Shown here: in pieces, positions 7,708 through 12,255 of the stretch
How the letters are laid out: the number at the start of each line of letters is the position of its first letter
Position numbering within the stretch: position 1 is the first letter of the stretch
Source of the DNA: JALYNX01 sp044867525
Lineage (GTDB): Bacteria > Actinomycetota > Acidimicrobiia > Spongiisociales > ZC4RG35
Assembly: GCA_044867525.1 (NCBI GenBank)
Contig: JBIOVB010000036.1
Coordinates: 1 to 12,255, forward strand
DNA length: 12,255 bases
Reading direction: 5' to 3'
Translations under genes and position numbers: made by a program
Notes under the pieces: generated by a model
Seen by the model: the letters and a program-made list of their open reading frames with translations, nothing else
What the model was told of the DNA's origin: nothing
The model's database searches: none

Positions 7708-8637
7708 TCAGTACCTCTGTCGATACCGGCGGACCATGCGTTGACTGACCACGTTGAGGCCCAGGGTCAAGGCGAAGAGGACCAGGCCGACGAAGAAAAG
7801 CGACTGGAAGGCTGCAACATCGCCCGCCACCTGGTCGGAGCCAACGGCGAGGTTGGCCATGGCCCCGGTCATGGTCAACCCGCCCTGAGTTGGGTTGAAG
7901 GTCATGATCCCGTTCAGGCCGGCGGCGAGAGCCACCACCATCGTCTCGCCAATCGCTCTCGAAATGCCGAGGATGATCGCCGCGATGATCCCGGAGATCG
8001 CGGCCGGGAACACGACACGAAGGGCGGTGTGCCACTGCTTCGCCCCCAGGCCATAGGAAGCCTCTCTCAGGGCAAGAGGCACGGCGCGCATCGCGTCCTC
8101 CGACACCGATGCGATCAGGGGAATCGTCAGGATGCCCACGGCAATCCCGGCGGCAAGGAAGTTCGCGCTCTCTGCGCCGGGGAACAACCCACGCACCACC
8201 GTGGGAGTCAGGAACTGGAGGGCAAAGAAGCCGAGCACCACCGAAGGGATCCCGGCGAGGATCTCGAGGGTTGGTTTGAGCACCCGTCGCACACCGGATC
8301 GGGCGTACTCCGAGAGGTACACGGCCGAGCCCAACCCGAAGGGTACGGCGACCAGCATGGCGATGCCGGTGATCATGAGCGTGTGGACCAGCAATGCTGA
8401 AAGCTGGAATCGACCACGGCGCGGGAACCAGCCACTGGCCCACAGCTGGTTGAGCTCGATTGAAGTCAGGAACGACCAGGCCTTGCCCACGAGGGCGAGC
8501 ACGATGGCCACCGAGATGAGGATCGAGATCGTGGCCGCGCCAAAGAAGACGGCCTTGACCAGTCGCTCTCGACGCCGGCGTCGCCGGTCACCGGATAGTT
8601 CGATCGCAGGCTGCTGTTCTGTTTGGGCGACGACCAT
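7708..8637 (-). CDS. pstC: Phosphate ABC transporter permease PstC
   Basis: PstC pairs with PstA to form the phosphate channel. It has 309 residues, close to E. coli PstC. A short cytosolic N-terminus with a run of six arginines (18-23) precedes the first membrane segment (about 29-52), then further segments at about 82-107, 120-143, 160-178, 212-225 and 272-297. The EAA loop is at 192-211 (EASYGLGAKQWHTALRVVFP) and SRAIGET (226-232) holds the conserved Arg227 and Glu231. The ATG at 8637 has AGGAC ending about five bases upstream. It is separated from pstS by 63 bases containing a strong hairpin, so its expression is likely lower than that of pstS. Confidence 0.94.
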   Translation of the reverse strand: MVVAQTEQQPAIELSGDRRRRRRERLVKAVFFGAATISILISVAIVLALVGKAWSFLTSIELNQLWASGWFPRRGRFQLSALLVHTLMITGIAMLVAVPFGLGSAVYLSEYARSGVRRVLKPTLEILAGIPSVVLGFFALQFLTPTVVRGLFPGAESANFLAAGIAVGILTIPLIASVSEDAMRAVPLALREASYGLGAKQWHTALRVVFPAAISGIIAAIILGISRAIGETMVVALAAGLNGIMTFNPTQGGLTMTGAMANLAVGSDQVAGDVAAFQSLFFVGLVLFALTLGLNVVSQRMVRRYRQRY

Positions 8638-8656
8638 GGCAGGTCCTGAATATAGG

Positions 8657-8689
8657 GATTGGGGGCTGGTGCGAGACCAGCCCCCAATC
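8657..8689 (-). promoter_or_regulatory. Strong intercistronic hairpin between pstS and pstC
   Basis: A perfect 14-bp inverted repeat (arms GATTGGGGGCTGGT and ACCAGCCCCCAATC) flanks the 5-base loop GCGAG on the plus strand. In the leftward transcript it begins 11 bases after the pstS stop and ends about 19 bases before the pstC start. Nine of fourteen pairs are G-C. The downstream transcript reads CCCTATATTC and lacks a U-run, so it is not a classic full terminator. The likely role is 3'-end protection of pstS mRNA or partial termination, giving more binding protein than membrane subunits. It overlaps a 10-bp palindrome ATCGATCGAT (8687-8696). Confidence 0.8.
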
Positions 8690-8700
8690 GATCGATGGTC

Positions 8701-9762
8701 CTACCCCATTGCCCCGGTCCAAGCGGCCCGGGTGGCTTCGATGTCCTCGGCGGGCAACTGGACGTACCCGGCCTCGCCAACCGCGGCCAGGCCCTCATCG
8801 GACAGGTAGTAGTCGACGAAGGCTGACAGGTCAGGCCTGCTCGCCAGATCGTTGGTCTTCACATAGATGAACAACGGCCGGGAGATCGGATATTCGAACG
8901 CTGCGATCGACTCCGCCGTCGGAGCAACACAGCCGGACTCACCGTCGTCCACCTCGATCGCCTTCAGGGCATCGGCGTTTGCCTCGTAGAAGGCGAACCC
9001 GACCCATCCCAGCGACGACGGGTCGCTGGTGATCCCGTCCACGATCACGTTGTCGTTGGCCGAGGCGTTGTAGTCGGCACGGGTGAAGTCGTTGTCCTCG
9101 CCGAGACGCTCCTCGGAGATGTCGGCGATCACGAATTCCACGAAACTGTCGTAGGTACCCGACTCCTCACCGGGGGCGGTGATGACCAACGGCTCGTCCG
9201 GATATGGCGCATTGGGAGCGCCCAACTCGGCCGCCAGGTCATTGGCGTCCGACCAATTGGCAAACCCTTCCGACTCCGGGCCGAGGAGGGCATAGAGGTC
9301 GGTGAACGCCAGGCAAGTCACCGCCTCATTGGCAGGGTTTGTCAGGACGGTCAAACCATCCGTGGCGATGTGAAGCTCGACGTAATCGATGCCTGCTGCC
9401 TCACACTCGGCGACCTCCTCGTCGGAGATCGGTCGAGAGGCATCGGAGATGTCGGTCTCACCGGCGCAGAACCGGGCGAAGCCGTCACCGGTGCCCGGTC
9501 CCTCGACAGAGGTGGCGACACCCGGGTTGGCCCCGTCGAACGCCTCGCCGACGCGGGCAGTGATCGGCTCCACAGTGGACGACCCGGATACCACGATGTT
9601 GCCCGTCAGCCCACCGCCTCCGTCCCCGGACGGCGTGGTTGTGGACGGCTCCCCGGCCGCGGACGTGGTCGTGCTGTCGTCGGCGCCCCCGTCACCGCAC
9701 GCGGCGAGGACCAGCGCCAACACCGCTCCGACGCCGATGAGGCGAATCATTCGGACCTTCAT
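8701..9762 (-). CDS. pstS: Phosphate-binding lipoprotein PstS
   Basis: PstS captures inorganic phosphate outside the membrane and delivers it to PstCA. The 353-residue precursor starts with a lipoprotein signal: MKVRMIR, a hydrophobic stretch, and lipobox LAAC with Cys22 as the lipidated residue. A Thr/Ser/Gly/Asp-rich linker (about 23-53) tethers the domain. Phosphate-site motifs are SGSSTV (59-64), GTGDGFARFC...DISDASRPI (90-112) and GEESGTYDSF (198-207). Several cysteines (99, 120, 150 and one near the C-terminal third) could form disulfides. The ATG at 9762 has a good AAGGAG nine bases upstream. It is first in the leftward operon, behind a PHO-box array, and is followed by the hairpin. 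The acidic composition of the mature domain is visible but not diagnostic of habitat. Confidence 0.95.
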   Translation of the reverse strand: MKVRMIRLIGVGAVLALVLAACGDGGADDSTTTSAAGEPSTTTPSGDGGGGLTGNIVVSGSSTVEPITARVGEAFDGANPGVATSVEGPGTGDGFARFCAGETDISDASRPISDEEVAECEAAGIDYVELHIATDGLTVLTNPANEAVTCLAFTDLYALLGPESEGFANWSDANDLAAELGAPNAPYPDEPLVITAPGEESGTYDSFVEFVIADISEERLGEDNDFTRADYNASANDNVIVDGITSDPSSLGWVGFAFYEANADALKAIEVDDGESGCVAPTAESIAAFEYPISRPLFIYVKTNDLASRPDLSAFVDYYLSDEGLAAVGEAGYVQLPAEDIEATRAAWTGAMG

Positions 9763-9771
9763 CCCTTCCTA

Positions 9772-9777
9772 CTCCTT
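9772..9777 (-). promoter_or_regulatory. Ribosome binding site for pstS
   Basis: AAGGAG on the minus strand sits nine bases before the ATG at 9762. It is the strongest Shine-Dalgarno in the operon, consistent with high expression of the binding protein. Confidence 0.8.
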
Positions 9778-9834
9778 GATAGGGAAACGGTTATCAACCA
9801 ACCATGGAAGGTCTCACCCCCCACGGTCACCGGC

Positions 9835-9840
9835 AAGCTA
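9835..9840 (-). promoter_or_regulatory. Candidate -10 element of the pst operon promoter
   Basis: TAGCTT on the minus strand fits the TANNNT pattern and lies 5 bases downstream of the PHO-box array. A -35 with a 17-base spacer would fall at 9858-9863 (GGATCA), a poor match that lies inside the array, as expected when an activator replaces the -35 contact. The start of transcription would be near 9828, giving a leader of about 65 bases. This is inference from spacing only. Confidence 0.4.
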
Positions 9841-9845
9841 AGGAA

Positions 9846-9889
9846 GGGGCTTGAACGTGATCCGAAGGGCAGATGAACGGAGGATGAAC
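9846..9889 (-). promoter_or_regulatory. PHO-box array: four 11-nt direct repeat units upstream of pstS
   Basis: Read on the minus strand, four consecutive 11-base units are GTTCATCCTCC (9889-9879), GTTCATCTGCC (9878-9868), CTTCGGATCAC (9867-9857) and GTTCAAGCCCC (9856-9846). Units 1, 2 and 4 keep GTTCA exactly in phase; unit 3 is degenerate. The 11-base period and GTTCA core match the direct-repeat PHO box known for Streptomyces PhoP and resemble sites of mycobacterial RegX3. The array lies 84 bases before the pstS ATG and is the likely binding site for the response regulator encoded five genes downstream. It also lies 35 bases upstream of the -10 candidate of the divergent YibE/F gene. Confidence 0.85.
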
Positions 9890-9924
9890 GTTGGGATCAC
9901 CCGAGGACGGGGACCTCGGCTACC

Positions 9925-9930
9925 TACGAT
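9925..9930 (+). promoter_or_regulatory. Candidate -10 element giving a leaderless YibE/F transcript
   Basis: TACGAT fits the actinobacterial TANNNT -10 and is followed six bases later by the GTG start at 9937, so transcription would begin at or next to the start codon. No Shine-Dalgarno is visible ahead of the GTG, which agrees with leaderless initiation. No good -35 is seen (GAGGAC at 9903-9908 is poor). Confidence 0.5.
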
Positions 9931-9936
9931 CGGGCC

Positions 9937-11088
9937 GTGTCCGAAGATCAATCCGATCTCGAGCGGCTGATGGGGCCTGACCGAAGACGCATCCCTGGGC
10001 CTCGCGGGCTGCCACTGGTGGTCCTGATCATTGCCGGGGTCGTCGTCCTCGGCCTCGTAGTTCTGTATCCAACCAACCCTCCCCCGATCGACCGCACTCA
10101 ATTCGGCTTCGCCGACGATGTGGTGCGGGCAGAGGTCTCGGCCGTGGAGGTCGGAGCCTGCCCCGACTTCCCCGACCTGGAGTGTCAGGTTGTGTCCTTC
10201 TCCGGTCGCGGCGACGAGGGTGGGGTCATCCACAGCCAGGCCTTCCCACAGGATCCAGGGCAGCCGACATTCGAGGTTGGTGATCCGGTGTTCCTGTCGG
10301 TGGTCGAGGGGATCGGTTATCAGTACGCCGACCGTGACCGAACCATCCTGCTCGGTGCGGTCGCGCTCCTCTTCGCGGCCGCGGTCGTCGCCCTTGGCCG
10401 GATGCGAGGCGTCGCCGCCCTCGCCGGTCTGGTGATCAGCTTGATCGTCCTCCTCGGCTTCATCATCCCTGCGATCATCGCCGGGGAGGACGCCGTGCTC
10501 GTGGCCGTGGTCGGCGGTGGCGCCATCGTCCTCGTCGCCCTCTACCTGGCCCACGGCTACAACCCTCTCACCCATGTCGCGGCGATCGGAGCATTCGCCG
10601 CACTCGCTCTGACCACAGGCCTCTCCTGGCTAGTGGTCACTCTCGCCCAGTTCAGCGGTCTGGCCAGCGAGGAGTCGTTCTACCTGCTGCTGATCCCGGG
10701 ATTCGACCTCTCAGGGCTCCTGCTCGCCGGCATCGTCCTCGGCGCGATCGGTGCCCTTGACGACGTGACGGTCACCCAGGCATCGGCGGTCTGGGAAGTC
10801 CGGTCGGCGAACGAGGCCTTGACTGGCGGAGAGCTGTTCGACGCCGGCCTCCGGGTGGGACGTGACCATGTGGCATCGAGTGTCAACACGCTGCTCCTGG
10901 CCTATGCCGGGGCGGCCATGCCTCTCCTCATACTCTTCAGCCTCTCCAATCAACCTTTGCTCGCGGTGGCTAGCTCCGAAGTGGTCGCAGTCGAGATCGT
11001 GCGCACCCTGGTTGGTTCCATTGGTCTCGTTTCGGCGGTACCGATCACCACCTGGCTGGCAGCACGACAGGCCTCCATTGCCGGCTGA
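9937..11088 (+). CDS. YibE/F-family multi-pass membrane protein
   Basis: This 383-residue protein belongs to the YibE/F-like family, whose molecular function is not established; a transport role is usually guessed. After a short charged N-terminus there is a membrane segment (about 25-44), an outside domain of about 90 residues (45-133) with two cysteines in GACPDFPDLECQV, and then a series of hydrophobic helices to the C-terminus. Family hallmarks are GALDDVTVTQASAVWE (from residue 272) and GRDHVASSVNTLLLAYAGA (from residue 308). The GTG start is preceded by a -10-like TACGAT and no Shine-Dalgarno. It is divergent from pstS and shares the 174-base control region with its PHO boxes, so phosphate control is possible but unproven. 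It ends 57 bases from the convergent ppk gene. Confidence 0.88.
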   Translation: MSEDQSDLERLMGPDRRRIPGPRGLPLVVLIIAGVVVLGLVVLYPTNPPPIDRTQFGFADDVVRAEVSAVEVGACPDFPDLECQVVSFSGRGDEGGVIHSQAFPQDPGQPTFEVGDPVFLSVVEGIGYQYADRDRTILLGAVALLFAAAVVALGRMRGVAALAGLVISLIVLLGFIIPAIIAGEDAVLVAVVGGGAIVLVALYLAHGYNPLTHVAAIGAFAALALTTGLSWLVVTLAQFSGLASEESFYLLLIPGFDLSGLLLAGIVLGAIGALDDVTVTQASAVWEVRSANEALTGGELFDAGLRVGRDHVASSVNTLLLAYAGAAMPLLILFSLSNQPLLAVASSEVVAVEIVRTLVGSIGLVSAVPITTWLAARQASIAG

Positions 11089-11117
11089 TCCCCGGTTTTG
11101 TCGCGCGAGAGAACGGG

Positions 11118-11137
11118 ACAGGAGGGAACAGGAGGGA
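11118..11137 (+). repeat. Two-copy tandem repeat of a 10-base purine-rich unit
   Basis: ACAGGAGGGA occurs twice back to back in the 57-base gap between the convergent YibE/F and ppk genes. A neighbouring CCCGG...CGGG pairing (about 11091-11117) is bulged and lacks a T-run, so no clear terminator is present on either strand. The repeat has no recognised role and may be simple sequence drift. Confidence 0.5.
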
Positions 11138-11145
11138 GGCTGCGG

Positions 11146-12255
11146 CTAGAGGTGGGCCGTGGAGCGGGCTCGGGCCAGCTCCTGAAGGGCGAGATGAGCG
11201 TCGATTCCCTTCACCGTGGGCACCCGGCTCCAGCTTCCGTCACCTGCCAACTCGAACGCGAGCTCGTCGTCGGCGAGCAGCACGTCGAGGATCTCGTCCA
11301 CTCTGAACTGAAGGTCGGGGTCGAGGATCGGTGCCAGCGCCTCGACTCTGCGATCCAGGTTCCTCGGCATCAGATCGGCCGAGCCGATGTAGTAGTGGCG
11401 CGAGCGCCCCCTCGAGCCAAATCGGTAGATCCGGGCGTGCTCCAGATAGCGGCCCACGATCGACCTGACTGCGACGTTCTCCGAGAGCCCGGGGACCCCC
11501 GGTCGCAGGCAGCAAATGCCCCGGATGATCAGATCTACCCGGGTCCCGGCGTTGGAGGCTGCATACAACGATTCGATGATCCTGGCGTCGACCAGCGAGT
11601 TCATCTTCATCACGATGTGACCATCGGGGCGGGAAGCCTCGTCCTCGATGAGCTCGGTGATCCGGCCCCTGATCCCATGGGGCGAGACGACCAACTTGCG
11701 GTAGTTGGTCTGACGTGAATACCCGGTGAGGTAATTGAATATGTCCGAGAGGTCGGACCCGATGTCCGGGTCGCCGGTGAACACCGCCACGTCTTCATAG
11801 GTGCGGGCGGTCTTCTCGTTGTAATTGCCGGTGCCGACGTGGGCATAGCGGGCTACCCGTGCCCCCTCGCGACGCACGACCAGCGTGAGCTTGGTATGGG
11901 TCTTCAGTCCGACAACCCCGTATGTGACGTGGACCCCCGCGTCCTCGAGACGTTGCGCCCACTCGATGTTTCGCTCCTCGTCGAAACGAGCCTTGAGCTC
12001 GACGAGTGCAACCACCTGCTTTCCTGACTCGGCTGCCTTGATCAGGGAAGCCATGATCGGGCTGTCGCTCGAGGTTCGATAGAGAGTCATCTTGATGGCC
12101 AACACCCGAGGGTCACGGGCCGCCCGGTCGATGAACGCCTCGACCGTGGGGGTGAACGAGTCGTAGGGGTGATGGACGAGGAGGTCGCCCTGGCGGATCA
12201 CCTCGAACATGTCGAACTGCTCACCTACGGAGCCGGCGAGCCGGGCCGGAGTGAC
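11146..12255 (-). CDS. ppk1: Polyphosphate kinase 1, C-terminal half (5' end outside window)
   Basis: Ppk1 reversibly polymerises the gamma-phosphate of ATP into inorganic polyphosphate. The frame is open to the right edge; 369 residues are visible of an expected roughly 700. They cover the two phospholipase D-like catalytic domains. Seen motifs are DLLVHHPYDSF, AIKMTLYRTSSDSP, VELKARFDEERNIEWA, KTHTK and RYAHVGTGNYNEKTARTYED. Counting from the first Met in the window (codon at 12210), the two histidines are His105 (11898-11896) and His124 (11841-11839). Their 19-residue spacing equals that of E. coli His435 and His454, so the phosphoacceptor is His105. A C-terminal block SRHYYIGSADLMPRNLDRRVE follows (in parts: SRHYYIGSADL, MPRNLDRRVE). 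The promoter is outside the window, so Pho control cannot be judged. Confidence 0.95.
   Translation of the reverse strand, partial: VTPARLAGSVGEQFDMFEVIRQGDLLVHHPYDSFTPTVEAFIDRAARDPRVLAIKMTLYRTSSDSPIMASLIKAAESGKQVVALVELKARFDEERNIEWAQRLEDAGVHVTYGVVGLKTHTKLTLVVRREGARVARYAHVGTGNYNEKTARTYEDVAVFTGDPDIGSDLSDIFNYLTGYSRQTNYRKLVVSPHGIRGRITELIEDEASRPDGHIVMKMNSLVDARIIESLYAASNAGTRVDLIIRGICCLRPGVPGLSENVAVRSIVGRYLEHARIYRFGSRGRSRHYYIGSADLMPRNLDRRVEALAPILDPDLQFRVDEILDVLLADDELAFELAGDGSWSRVPTVKGIDAHLALQELARARSTAHL

Noticed and set aside
7414..8400. 328-codon plus-strand open frame across pstA and pstC
   Set aside because: It runs antisense over two well-supported permease genes and has low-complexity charged composition without recognisable motifs.
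8649..8654. TATATT on the minus strand as a -10 for a separate pstC promoter
   Set aside because: Transcription would start almost at the pstC ATG and cut off its AGGA site, and the matching -35 position falls in the hairpin loop with no consensus.
9794..9805. Three-codon upstream frame (ATG GTT GGT TGA) in the presumed pstS leader
   Set aside because: It has no convincing ribosome site and is too short to separate from chance.
9838..10575. 245-codon minus-strand open frame over the YibE/F gene and the pst promoter
   Set aside because: Its product is Asp/Glu/His-rich, typical of a shadow frame, and it would overlap the PHO-box array and an identified gene.
11089..11145. Possible bidirectional terminator between the YibE/F gene and ppk1
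   Set aside because: The only pairing (CCCGG-TTTT with GAACGGG) is short and bulged, and no T-run follows on either strand.

Overview
The window is high-GC, densely packed bacterial chromosome, most likely from an actinobacterium. Pointers are the actinobacterial form of DXS (NDNGRSYAPTVGG motif), a RegX3-like response regulator, 11-nt GTTCA-type PHO-box repeats of the kind described for Streptomyces PhoP, and an apparently leaderless GTG-start gene. The class cannot be fixed from this sequence alone. There are no RNA genes, insertion sequences, CRISPR arrays or phage genes, and no gene-free stretch longer than about 175 bases.

Layout: (1) 2-805 (+) is the 3' part of a polar amino-acid ABC transporter permease. 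It meets the next block tail to tail with a 3-base gap. (2) 809-9762 (-) is one long run of eight genes read leftward: pstS, pstC, pstA, pstB, phoU, a RegX3/PhoB-like response regulator, a PhoR/SenX3-like sensor kinase, and dxs. From pstC to the kinase the genes overlap or lie 1 base apart; dxs follows the kinase by 25 bases. A perfect 14-bp hairpin separates pstS from pstC. (3) 9763-9936 is a divergent control region holding a four-unit PHO-box array directed at pstS and a -10 candidate for the rightward gene. (4) 9937-11088 (+) encodes a YibE/F-family membrane protein. (5) 11146-12255 (-) is the C-terminal half of polyphosphate kinase 1, cut by the window end and convergent with the YibE/F gene.

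How the genes fit together: PstS binds phosphate outside the membrane, PstC/PstA form the channel and PstB drives it. PhoU is thought to relay transporter state to the sensor kinase, which phosphorylates the response regulator. That regulator would bind the PHO boxes ahead of pstS, closing the feedback loop. Ppk1 links the locus to phosphate storage. The less expected members are dxs (first enzyme of the MEP isoprenoid pathway) at the operon tail and the YibE/F protein sharing the control region. The core is a well-known system; the points of interest are the regulatory DNA and the dxs linkage. I did not find convincing evidence of a wholly new system.
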